DNA of 64,000 bases from Benincasa hispida (Eukaryota > Streptophyta > Magnoliopsida > Cucurbitales > Cucurbitaceae). Below the pieces are notes generated by a model. It was not told the DNA's origin, ran no database searches, and saw nothing but the letters and a program-made list of their open reading frames with translations. Positions 23,201 through 32,924 of the stretch are shown piece after piece. Position numbers and translations under genes: made by a program. Numbering within the stretch: the stretch's first letter is position 1; the number at the start of each line of letters is the position of its first letter. The stretch is from NCBI RefSeq assembly GCF_009727055.1, contig NC_052357.1:5097065-5161064 (forward strand), written 5' to 3'.

Positions 23201-26200
23201 TGAATCGTCCCGCCACCAAATCTTTTTATTAACATCAATCTGTGGCTCTTCTGTGATGTGATCATCCATCTCCATGCTCCTAATAAAGTGATGAACATTT
23301 TGATCTTTATGAATAGTAGTTGGATCCATTCAACTTGTGTTCAGTTACTTTTGACACCATTGAACCATCTTAGACGTGACTACTGGTTTCTTATTAGCCA
23401 TTACCTCAAAAAGTAAATACCGGACAAAAGAGAATCAAACCCTAATTTATTGAAGAGATGTCTTTACAAACAATGAGTATTTAGCCCAAACAAACACACC
23501 AACAAGAAGAGGCAACAAAATCGAGGAAACCCATAGAAGACGAACCGAAACAGGTGGTGCACGTGGATTGATGGCAGAAGGGAAAAGTGGCGTGCGAGCC
23601 TCCCACGCTGGTCAGATGGAATCCGGACTTCGGGGTTTTGTAGATCAACGGCTAGGCTCCTCGATAGATTGGGCGGTGTGGAAAAACTACTCCCCTCATC
23701 ACCCCCCCCCCCCCGGTGGCGGCGTATGAACCAAAGACGGCGGCTATGAGCAAAAGTGTAAACTCACCCCTCCACAAAACTCTAGATGTAACACAAACGA
23801 ATTCTAAATTCTCAAATACCTAAGGTTTATAAAACCCTAAGTTTATTTAGAGGGCTCTGATACCATGGAAAACTCTTAGATTTGAGAGAGAATCAGAATA
23901 CTCTATTCATTCACCAAAGATAAGAATATATACAAGTATACAAAGCATAGAAAAGGAAAATATAACAAGATATTTACGATAATGGAAAACCTTAACAATA
24001 GAACTATAACACTATTTATCACTTATCGGTGCAACAATATTCTAGAATTGAATTTTGATTGATTTTAAACCCATAACACGTTCTTTCAATCCAAGTTCCT
24101 CGATTTTTTTTTTCTCTTAATCTTATTATTACTTATAATTAATTTGAGAAATGGTACACACAAGGTGAATTTGATCGAATATTATTCTTGTTCAAGTACA
24201 TTTCTTACTTTTAATTTTTACTTCTCGTTCTCAGATGTTCAGACTGAACTCTATTTATTTACATCCTTTCCAGGATTATTTTAAGGCAGCTATTAGTGAC
24301 ATGGCTGCAAGAAGTTTGCGTTGTGTTGCCATTGCATATAGATCATATGAATTGGAGAAGATTCCAATAGATGAACAGCGTTTGGATCAATGGGATTTGC
24401 CTGCTGATGACCTTATTTTACTTGCAATTGTTGGTATAAAGGTAATGATCAAGTGCAGAACTCCCTGTCATACACTAAATTACTATTATTGTCGGTTTCA
24501 TTTGCCATGAATAATGCTCGAACAGATTCTTATTTTTTAAATTTTAGAGGTTGGCCTCCTTATCTTTTGATAAATTTATTTTTCAAGATAGAGAGTTTCA
24601 AGATAAATTTATTTTTCAAGATAGAGAGTTTCAAGATAAATTTATTTTTCAAGATAGAGAGTTTTGATAAATTATCAAAGATTTCCTGATATATTTCACA
24701 ATCAAATAATGTCATCCTGTCGCAGGATCCTTGTCGCGACGGTGTTAAAGAGGCTGTTAAAGTGTGCACGGATGCAGGTGTCAAGGTACCTTATTATGTG
24801 TATTTTCATTCACAGATCTTGGTTCCTTTCACAAGTGGCAATCAAATGGCTCGATGTCTATACATGCATATACATATTTTTTATTGAGCTGGACTCTTTA
24901 TAGTGTCTTAACCCTGAATTTTAGATGGTGAGGACATGGTTAAACCTTCTTCATTTGGCTTTTGGAGTTCATGTTTATGTTTCCCTTGGGATGTTTTTTG
25001 ACGCTGAAGAATTGATCACTCTTCTACTTCGTTTTAGTTCTTTGGTTCATAATTTAAGGAAAACATATTGTATTTTCAAATTGCTTTAGTTTTTATTTTA
25101 TTGTCTAGAGCTCTGGGGCAGGGCATGTCCTTCATTATACATTCATCAATTGTCTACTAGCATGTGAATTATGTCACTATATCCATATGTGTGCTTTATG
25201 TAATACAATTGCAAATTTGTAGGTGCGCATGGTCACTGGAGACAATATACAGACTGCAAAAGCTATAGCAGTAGAGTGTGGAATACTAAACGCAACTGAA
25301 GATGCTTCCGAGCCTACAGTAATTGAAGGAAAAACATTCCGTGTCTTGTCTGAGAAGGAAAGAGAACAAGTTGCCCCAAAAATAACGGTAATTGCATATA
25401 TTTTACATGAAAATACGATATGCATTAGCTATTGATGTTCAGGTCTTGCTTATATGGATAACATGGTTAAGCAAGGGTCATTTTGTCTCCTTGGCCTCTA
25501 GGCCCTTCCCCCCCACCCCACCCCGGTTAATGGAGTTTGTGTTCATCATAACTTATAAGAATTAATTATAAAAAAGGGTCAACTCCATGCATTGGTATAT
25601 AATACAGGTGATGGGGAGGTCTTCACCTAATGACAAGCTCTTGCTTGTTCAAGCATTAAGAAAGGGAGGGGATGTTGTTGCTGTAACTGGAGATGGGACT
25701 AATGATGCCCCTGCACTCCATGAGGTTTGTAATCTTTGTGGTTTTTCTTATTTCACTAGTTCTGCAAACGATTCTCTATTTGTATAATGTAGAAGAGAAT
25801 TTATTACAAATTTTTTTGGTCAATTTGTTTGCGTTGCTTCTTTTAGCACTAGTATCTAAATATAGAATATGTGCAAGCTGTATGAACTAGAAAGGTGCAG
25901 TAATATGATACTCTTTGTTGTTTTCTATAAGACAGGATAATACAATATAATATAAATGATGTTTATATGCTGCTCACAACTTTTACGTGCAACTACGTGT
26001 CCATAGTGGAAATTATGTCCACTGGTAGTATGAAAATAAGTCTAGAAACATTTGAGTTCTTGTTTGATTGAGTACCTGCTAGTTTTTATAATAATAATAA
26101 TAATAACAACAACAACAACAATAATAATAATTATTATTATTTTAAAATCAGAGTTCATGACATATAGGACTTTTGATGGTAGAAGTCGTGACAGTTATTT

Positions 26201-29200
26201 CCGTATTATATACTGTTATTTTGTTATTTCAATGAAGGAGTCCCTCTTGATATGCCATCATATTGCCTGTGTCTTATAGTGTTTGTTTTGATTGATATTG
26301 CATGAGAAAGTCTGTTACTGTTTAACTGAGTTCATTTCACGTTCATAGCATTTTTTACCCTTTTAAATTCTAGGCAGATATCGGTCTTTCTATGGGCATT
26401 CAAGGTACCGAAGTTGCTAAAGAGAGTTCTGATATTGTTATCTTGGACGATAACTTTGCTTCAGTTGTAAAGGTTTGTGTTTTCTCACCTTAATTACTGC
26501 AGTTTCTTTTATGCTCTGTAGTTCTGAAGCTAATAACCTCTAAGAACTGAATGGGTAATAAAGATTTGTCATCCTTCGTTGTATTTGGTACTTAATGGAA
26601 GATCATATATGTCTCAGCTTTGCAATACCCTATACATTGTGTTTATGCATTGAAGCAGGACTGACATTCTCAATCTATGAAATCTGCTTCTGTAATCGTA
26701 TATCGTTGCCGTGTAACATAATTAGATTTACGAGAAGTTGTTAGTAATTTGACATAGTATCAGAGTAGGTATGTTTGAAACTTAGTGATGTCATATTCAC
26801 ATGTTGGGCCTTCTATAAGTTCCCAAGCCCACACGTAAGGACAAGTATTAAAAGTATTAATATAATTAATATACTATTATTCATCAACTTAAACAGGTAG
26901 TTAGTTTGTGATTTAACATATATGCTTATCGGTAAGGTGCACAGAAGAACTTTATTTACCTTCCTTGTAGTCTACCTCGTGATATTATCTTTTCCAGTCT
27001 TTTGAAAGGCACGGCCAGGCACGCACCTAGGTGCAAGGCACAGCGGTGGCGCCTCGTCTGGGAAAGGTGAGGCGCACGACGGAAGGCATGTGCCTTCCAC
27101 GAAGCGCTGAGGCGTGCCTATCAATTTTTTTTATAATAAATACATATTAAATACTCATTTAGTTAAACCCAAATAAGATTGCATTTTAATATATATATAT
27201 ATATATTATAATTTTTTAAACCTAATTTGGCATCATAATGATACGTATGAATGACGGCTACATGTCAACAAAACAAATTTTATTGGACGGCAGCCTTGTT
27301 GCTTCTTCTTCATGGTTCCATCTCCAAGAAGTCAGTAAGTCTTTTCTTCTTCTTCTTTCCCTTTCTCTTCTTCTTCTTTCTTCACAAAATCTTCTTCTTC
27401 TTCCTTGATCCTTCATTCACGGTTTCTTTCAGAGAAAAAAAAAAATCAGAACTTCTCTCCTCTTCTTCTCCTTCCTTCATTCACTGTCTCTTCAAAAAAA
27501 AAAAAAAAAATCAGAACCGTACTGTCTATTCTCTTCCTTCTTCCTTCATTCATTCACGGTTTGTTGAAAAAAATAAAGTCACATTTCTATCCATCTATGT
27601 TTTGGTTGGGTAAAAACATGTATATAGTATATTTATATATATATTTTTATATATAGTGCGCCTCACGAAAAAAAAACCTACACCATTTTTGTGTGTCTTG
27701 CGCCTAGGCTCCAGAGGGCCATTGTGCCTTAGTGTGCCTTGGCCATTTTAAAACATTGATCTTTTCAAAGTTGAGAACATTGAAGTTGCTAAATTTATTG
27801 CATTTATTCTGCAATATTGGCTTGCCAGTTCATGATTACACTGCTTATGCCAATTTATGCCAATGAGATATGGTCGGTGCAAATGTTTCCAAGAATGATA
27901 TGGTGGTCGTATTCATTTTGTGCTCTCATTTTTTCCTTCCAGGTTTTGGTATTTACTTCAGGATACCATTGTGTATTTTATGTAGGTTGTCAGGTGGGGG
28001 CGTTCTGTGTATGCAAACATTCAAAAGTTCATCCAGTTTCAGCTCACTGTAAATGTTGCCGCTCTTGTGATCAATGTCGTTGCAGCTGTGTCTTCCGGTG
28101 ATGTTCCTTTAAATACTGTGCAGGTTGCTCCTCTCCCTGTACCAATCATTTTCTTTCCTTTTGAAATGATTTGTTTCATATCACATTGCTATGGTATGTT
28201 AAAATTAAATAAGATTAAATATTCTATAATCTATCATAATGGTGGGAGTTTAGGCTAATTTTTAGAGCCAGAGGTTCCATGAACTTGATTTAATATTCCT
28301 TTTCTTTTTTCTTCTATGAAGATTATCAGATGTTGATTAATGAATGTATGTTGTCTTCCTTGTTAAGCTTCTTTGGGTTAACCTGATCATGGATACACTT
28401 GGTGCTCTAGCATTAGCCACTGAACCACCAACAGACCACCTGATGCATCGGTCACCTGTTGGGCGAAGGTAACAATCAATGCTGCATATGCTGTAGAGTA
28501 CTAAATTTATCCCATCATACAAGTTAGTTGTTCGTTAACCCCATATCGAGCCTTTTCAAATTACTAGTTATGAACATGCTTCTAATTTTCTCTCTGTTCC
28601 TGTTAAGTTTGGAGTTCAATGGCTCGAGTGATATGAAACTTGGTCTCTTCTTTGCAAATATCATATGAAACTTGAATATAATTTCCCTAGTGCTGTGAAT
28701 TTCCATTGCACTCTCATAAAGTTAGGTCAAGGAAAATAACGGTAAGTTAGAGAAACGAAGTACAACATCCCCCATCCATTCCATCCAAGGTTTTAACTCT
28801 TTCTGTTATTTTTCCCATCAATGTTTGAACAGAGCTTCATTAGTTTTCTTTAGTATCGATCTCAAACTCTTAATACTCTTGTTGAAATGAAGGGTGGAAC
28901 TTATATGTTTATTTGAAATTCAATTTGTGGACATCAATCTTAATATGGTAGTCTAGTGCATCAAATGATGCGTCAATTGAACCATCTCAGGTTATAAAAT
29001 CTTTGTTGTGTATTTATTTTATTATCAATTGATTAATGGTAATTTGTGTTGATTACAGGGAACCCCTTATAACGAATATTATGTGGAGGAATTTGATTGT
29101 ACAGGTATGTGAGCAGAAGACGGGTGTTTGTTATCTTTGAAACTCATGGATCGATTTCTTTTTCCCTAATTCTCCTCGCCTTTGTTGGTGCAGGCTTTAT

Positions 29201-30739
29201 ATCAAGTCGCTGTACTTCTTGTTCTCAACTTCTACGCCACTGATATTCTTCAATTGAATAGTGATACCAAGGAGCATGCCTTTAATGTGAAGAATACAGT
29301 GATTTTCAATGCATTTGTCCTCTGCCAAGTAATTATAACTATGAAATTTATGCAAAATCTTTGTGCATCTTCCTTGTGTCTCAACTAAAGTTTTAACATG
29401 AGTTTTATCTACTTTTTTAGCTAGTTACAACTAGGGAGTATCTGATCGGGCAGTTTCAATAACCTAATCACGAGGACCATAGTGTAGAAGAAAACATATT
29501 AATTTTTTCTAAAATTCAAAATATTCATTAAAAAATTTCTTCGAATTTTCTCCTTTAATTTTTAGAACATGAAAGTGTAATTCTTGTTGTGTCATCCCGC
29601 CGTCTTTTTTTTTTCTTTTTATTTTTCCTTTGTACCATTTGAAACATGTCTGTTTTTTTCCATTGACAATGCAGATATTCAACGAATTTAATGCTCGAAA
29701 ACCAGATGAAATGAACGTGTTCAGTGGAGTGACAAAAAATTATCTCTTTATGGGAATAGTTGGAACGACGTTCGTGCTTCAGGTTTGAAGCACTCATCTA
29801 CGTATTGGTTTGTAATATTCCATGGATAGGCTCTCACTTTAATGCTTTTCATTTTAAAATTGGAATGCAGATTTTGATCGTCGAATTTGCTGGAAAATTT
29901 ACTTCGACAGTAAAACTTGATGGGAAACAATGGGTTATATGCTTCGCTGTCGCCCTTGTGAGGTTGGCCTAACTCTTCATCCTTTTCGGATCATTCAAAA
30001 TGCATTCGTGTAATTAAGAGCTTTTTCGTTTTCTTTTCTACCTTTTTAATAGCTTTTCCGAAACCATAACAAAAAAATTCAAAAATCTGGTTGGTTATAA
30101 GCAAAAGGAATTATTTTAAAACAATGTAAACAAAGTTTTAAAGAATGGGCAATTGAGAATTGAATTATAAAGAATCTGACTCACGTTTTTCATTTTTGAT
30201 GGTCCGTTTACCTATTAATATATTGTTAATTACCAACAACAATATTAAATGATTGGCTAATATGTTCTTAATCACCAACAACATTAAATGATAGGTAATT
30301 GTTTTAAATGATAAAACTGTTGAAAATATTTTAAATGTCAGTCTATTAGAGTGATATTGCGTAGATCGCGATAGACATCTATCACTGATAGATAGTGAAA
30401 TTTGACTATATTATAAATAGGTTCATTTTTCTTTATTTGAAAAAATGATTGACTACTATGTTGTTTATTACCCACAACATTAAATTGACTAATATGTTAA
30501 TATAAAATGATTTATTAATATAATTCTAATTACCAACAACAATATTAAACGATTGATTAATATGCCATTAAATGACCAATAACAATATTGAATGATTTTT
30601 CAAGTTGTAATTAAATTATCTTGTCTCTTTCAGTTGGCCGCTGGCGGTTGTTGGCAAACTGATTCCAGTTCCGGAGACCCCATTGGCTAAATACTTCACA
30701 AAGTCAGTTCAACGATGCAGAAGGTCACGTGGTGCTTAA
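9775..30739 (+). CDS. ACA9: autoinhibited Ca2+-transporting P-type ATPase, ACA9-like (33 exons, 1089 aa)
   Basis: Type IIB calcium pump that exports Ca2+ using ATP and is controlled by calmodulin. ACA8/9/10-group pumps act at the plasma membrane, and Arabidopsis ACA9 in pollen. Exons: 9775-9972, 12916-13032, 13115-13154, 13545-13654, 13742-13873, 13973-14062, 14484-14553, 14904-14974, 15054-15137, 15227-15304, 15409-15480, 15928-16011, 16106-16188, 16270-16378, 16448-16503, 16608-16650, 16830-16913, 17754-17891, 18210-18275, 18376-18474, 18685-18795, 24274-24441, 24726-24785, 25223-25387, 25608-25724, 26374-26472, 27986-28123, 28368-28468, 29059-29104, 29194-29328, 29675-29782, 29871-29962, 30634-30739. 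They total 3270 nt in one open frame, and all introns are GT-AG. The N-terminal calmodulin-binding stretch is at residues about 62-85 ([17 protein letters not shown]). TGES is at 325-328, PEGLP at 455-459, phosphorylated Asp498 in DKTGT, KGAAE at 618-622, TGDN at 726-729 and GDGTNDAP at 804-811. [20 protein letters not shown] and the short C-terminus favour ACA9 over ACA8/10. No key residue is missing. Confidence 0.95.
10731..10972. mobile_element. MITE-like element in intron 1 of the ATPase gene
   Basis: The left end (ACATTTGGGTGCAAGAAGTA) and the reverse complement of the right end (ATGTTTGGCCCAAGGAGTTG) are imperfect inverted repeats. The body has no coding potential. A target duplication could not be fixed. 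The 'aactccaactcc...ttgggccaaaca' end style is, from memory, common in cucurbit genomes. Confidence 0.55.
11012..11345. repeat. 169-bp tandem duplication in intron 1
   Basis: Unit 1 is 11012-11180 and unit 2 is 11181-11345. They differ by only a few changes, including a short deletion after 'caattattt' in the second unit. High similarity suggests a recent duplication. The 165-aa frame across it arises from the duplication and is not a gene. Confidence 0.9.
11618..11850. repeat. polypyrimidine tract in intron 1
   Basis: A long run on the plus strand is nearly all C and T, with few A and G (TTTCTCGTTTCTCG, then T-rich and CTTT repeats). No gene is seen. Confidence 0.75.
17225..17291. repeat. 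compound (TC)n-(AT)n microsatellite in intron 17
   Basis: About ten CT units at 17228-17249 are followed, after a short spacer, by about seventeen AT units at 17257-17290. It lies between exons 17 and 18 of the ATPase gene and is likely to vary in length. Confidence 0.92.
19129..19272 (-). repeat. 3' LTR of the intronic copia element
   Basis: 144 bp. Read on the minus strand it begins TGTTATAG and ends GTTACA. The plus-strand segment 'ctcttagatttgagagag' matches the right LTR exactly. Confidence 0.93.
19273..19284 (-). other. polypurine tract of the intronic copia element
   Basis: The minus strand reads TTGTAGGGGGAG directly before the 3' LTR, the expected place for the plus-strand primer. 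Confidence 0.8.
19315..22750 (-). pseudogene. copia pol remnant: protease, integrase, RT, RNase H
   Basis: Read from high to low coordinates. The protease is at about 22104-22631 with [11 protein letters not shown], so the catalytic DSG is kept. Integrase pieces are at 21488-21721 ([13 protein letters not shown]) and 21219-21404 (the FGCTCFVRD region). RT is at 20481-21086 ([13 protein letters not shown], then [14 protein letters not shown]) and 20174-20440 ([13 protein letters not shown] and catalytic YVDDIVI). RNase H is at 19609-20049 ([19 protein letters not shown]) and 19315-19587 ([28 protein letters not shown] cut by length here into its known order). Frameshifts or stops separate these blocks near 19600, 20050-20170, 20450, 21100-21210, 21410-21490 and 21725-22100. 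The gene is dead but nearly complete. Confidence 0.9.
22640..23329 (-). pseudogene. copia gag remnant (UBN2-type) with zinc knuckle
   Basis: The frame 22772-23329 opens with [18 protein letters not shown] and contains a gag-like helical region ([16 protein letters not shown], then [17 protein letters not shown]). A CCHC knuckle ([14 protein letters not shown]) is encoded at about 22630-22680 in the following frame, and here all four zinc ligands are intact. It would form the particle shell of the element. Confidence 0.85.
23702..23715. repeat. poly-C run in copia leader
   Basis: A run of about 13 C within the untranslated leader of the copia element. Such runs are error-prone in sequencing. 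Confidence 0.8.
23854..23865 (-). other. primer binding site (initiator Met tRNA) of the copia element
   Basis: The minus strand reads TGGTATCAGAGC next to the 5' LTR. This is the common plant copia primer site complementary to the 3' end of initiator tRNA-Met. Confidence 0.92.
23866..24011 (-). repeat. 5' LTR of the intronic copia element
   Basis: 146 bp, ending TTTTCCA on the minus strand directly before the primer site. Most differences from the left LTR are transitions. Confidence 0.93.
24569..24674. repeat. 33-bp tandem repeat in intron 22
   Basis: Three near-identical units begin at 24569, 24602 and 24635 (GATAAATTTATTTTTCAAG...), followed by a partial unit at 24666. The 33-bp period keeps a frame open on both strands, which creates spurious open frames. 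Confidence 0.92.
26088..26141. repeat. (ATA)n-(ACA)n-(ATA)n-(TTA)n microsatellite in intron 25
   Basis: Compound trinucleotide repeat. Its right half, ATAATAATAATTATTATTAT, is a perfect palindrome. Confidence 0.9.
26995..27758. mobile_element. non-autonomous hAT element in ATPase intron 26
   Basis: A perfect 8-bp target duplication ATCTTTTC (26987-26994 and 27759-27766) flanks 764 bp. The termini are imperfect inverted repeats: CAGTCTTTTGAAAGG on the left and CAATGTTTTAAAATGG as the reverse complement of the right end. This is the hAT style. Both subterminal regions are packed with AGGCGC/GCGCCT-like words (GTGGCGCCTCGTC, GAGGCGCACG, TTGCGCCTAGGC), as in hAT elements. The interior (about 27320-27600) has three diverged units of 'cttccttcattcacggtttc' plus A runs. 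No transposase is encoded, so it would depend on one supplied elsewhere. Confidence 0.87.
30220..30600. repeat. degenerate repeats in intron 32, split by a TATCACTGATAG foldback
   Basis: Units with ACCAACAACAATATTAAATG recur at about 30231, 30271 (shortened), 30470 (diverged), 30531 and 30579. The array is interrupted at about 30320-30430 by a palindromic segment, 'cgatagacatctatcactgatagatag'-type, of the family seen at 8690 and 33310. Confidence 0.6.
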
Positions 30740-30784
30740 TTTTGGGATTTTTTTTCCTTAAAATAGCATTATTTTGAAAGACAG

Positions 30785-31200
30785 TTCATAATTTAGTATC
30801 TCTAGGTTTTAAAATATACTTTTAATCTCTATAATCTGGATTTTTATTTTATCTGTTATAATTTAGTCATCATACTCTAATAAATATAACAGTCAAGTCC
30901 TAAAGTTAAAACTTTCTAGAAAAATCTTTGTATGAGATATATGAGCAAGAAGTCAACAAAGCATATGGATTTCTTAAATTCAAATTAAAAGTGATTTCAT
31001 TATTTACTCATTCATGACTTGGATTAAGTTTTTAACGTCAAGGACTTGATTGTTACGTTTTTAAAGTATGGACTAAATTGTTGCCATAAAAAAAGAAAGG
31101 AAAAAAAAAAGAGAAAAAAAAGAGTATACATTAAAACCAAAATATTACCCGTTCCAAAGTTTTGAGGACTAAATATAAATTTTTCTCAGAGATGATGCAT
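30785..31200. repeat. foldback MITE-like element downstream of the ATPase gene
   Basis: The left part ('aatttagtatctctaggtttt', 'aatttagtcatcatac', 'cagtcaagtcctaaagtt') is mirrored by the right part ('aaggacttgattgttac', 'tatggactaaattgt', 'gaggactaaatataaat'). This 'actaaattgt / aatttagtcc' foldback type is widespread in plants. Confidence 0.55.
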
Positions 31201-31949
31201 TTTAGAAAGCAAAATCACTTTTCTTGTGTTGATTTCATGACATTTAAAATGCAATAAAACTGAACTGTTTGGACGTTATCTCTTATGAACAGTGAAACTT
31301 CATCTTGTTCTTGAAGATATGAAATCATTTTTAACCATAATGATTATTGAAGATGTAAAATCATGTCATTTTGTTCACAATGTTTCATAATTACTTTTGA
31401 GGGCCGTGCTATTTTTAGAATTGTTCCTCTTAATAATGCTGTTTTTTGAGAAGAATCCCATAATTTTTCTCCATTACTAGCTTGCTCAAAAGTTCAGTTA
31501 TAATAATGAATGTCACAGCAGATATAAAGATATGTGCTGAAGGTTACTCATCAGACTGCTTGTAAATATTACCTCTGCCAAATGTATCTTTACTAACCCA
31601 GGAGATAAAGCGTAATTGTAAATTTTACTCCATACTTTTTACAGTATATTGCTTTTTTCTTTTTTTTTTTCGTTTTTATTATTTTATGGTAATTGTAATG
31701 TTTAAGGTTGATGATGAATACTCATAGTGATGTTCTCTGAAGTTTGGAGGAAGAATTTCCAGATTGTGAACAATTTTATATATTTACCTCTTATGTATCT
31801 TTCAATGTCAATGTGGCTACTATGGTTGGATTTGGAAAGGAATTTCTGAGAAGAGGATGAATTTTGAATGATGAAGAAAGATAGTTGTTTCTCCTCTCTT
31901 GTTTTGTTTGTTCATTCTTGTTTGTCTTGGAAATATCTTTAGTTCCAGA

Positions 31950-32210
31950 AGAGGAATGTTATTTATTAGATTTAAATACTACTTTCATCCCTATATAGTG
32001 TAGGAATTATCAGTCTTCTCTTCGTATTCACTGTAACCGGCTGTTAAGTTGTAATTTTTACTTATGGTAAGTTGGTAACCGGTTACTTAAGGAGGGATGA
32101 CCGGCTACCTAGGTTACCAATCCATCAGCTTGTATAAATAAGCTCTTGGCCTTCAAATTTATGATTTATTACCAGATATATATTCATTCAGTTCAGTTCT
32201 GAGAGTGTTA
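31950..32210. other. possible short LTR or SINE remnant
   Basis: A locally distinct stretch has repeated ACCGG(C/T)T words and a TATA-like 'gtataaataagctcttgg', followed by 'attcattcagttcagttctgagag'. This resembles the promoter end of short copia LTRs. No second copy is in the window, so the call is weak. Confidence 0.3.
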
Positions 32211-32580
32211 CTATACTTTTGACTTTGGTTTATTTTAATCTTTATACTTTCATTTTGATCTCTATACTGACTTTTGGTTTATATACTTTGAATTTTAATT
32301 TATTTTGATCTCTATACTTTCAAAATATTCATTTTAGTCCTTATATTTTCAATTTTGATTCATTTTGATCAACTTTAAAAGAGTGACCATTTAAGTTTCT
32401 TAAAAATTATATGAAAATGGAAATGTAGAGACTAAAATGGTCACTTTTTTAAAGTATAAGGATTAGAATGAATACTTTGAAAATATATGTATTAAAATGG
32501 ACATTAAAAATATAAAAACTAAAATGAACAAAATTAAAAAATATATTGACTCAAATAGGATTTAAACCTATTTATTGTTT
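32195..32580. repeat. foldback MITE-like element between the ATPase and MSR-like genes
   Basis: The left half repeats 'tttgatctctatactttc' and ends 'gagtgaccatttaag'. The right half is its reverse complement ('aaaatggtcacttttttaaagtataaggatt', 'actaaaatgaac'). The centre of symmetry is near 32390. Confidence 0.6.
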
Positions 32581-32924
32581 TTTCCCCTCCCTTGAAGGGA
32601 TAATAATAAAAGAAACCAAAAACTAGAGGATAGGCAAAACATCAATATAAATACGTTATATATCTCTGGACTTGAACACAAAATGTAGTACTTTCTCAAT
32701 CTCATTACTTTAAATGGAAGCCTTTATCAAACAATAGTTGACATCTTAATCATTCTGCTGCATGTCTTGCAAAATTACCTTAACAAATAATTCTTCTGTT
32801 TAGGAATCACTTAAAAACAAAAAGAAAACATATGCAATACAATTGGGCTGTCTCATCTGGCTAGCCAAGAAGCTTGATGCACGCAGACGATACATTTTTG
32901 TCTTCATTTACCTTTAGGATGAGC

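Larger units (their letters stand above)
19129..24011 (-). mobile_element. full-length Ty1/copia retrotransposon, antisense in ATPase intron 21
   Basis: The 4883-bp element has 144-bp and 146-bp LTRs (19129-19272 and 23866-24011) and a perfect 5-bp target duplication CTATT (19124-19128 and 24012-24016). On the minus strand it starts with TGTTATAG. An initiator-methionine tRNA primer site, TGGTATCAGAGC, follows the 5' LTR, and a purine tract, GTAGGGGGAG, lies before the 3' LTR. The LTRs differ at roughly ten substitutions plus a 2-bp gap by eye, so the insertion is not recent. All coding domains are present but broken. It accounts for most of the 5478-bp intron. Confidence 0.95.

Noticed and set aside
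27251..27613. 120-aa Phe/Ser/Lys-rich frame
   Set aside because: It lies in the CTT-rich core of a non-autonomous hAT element and reflects composition.
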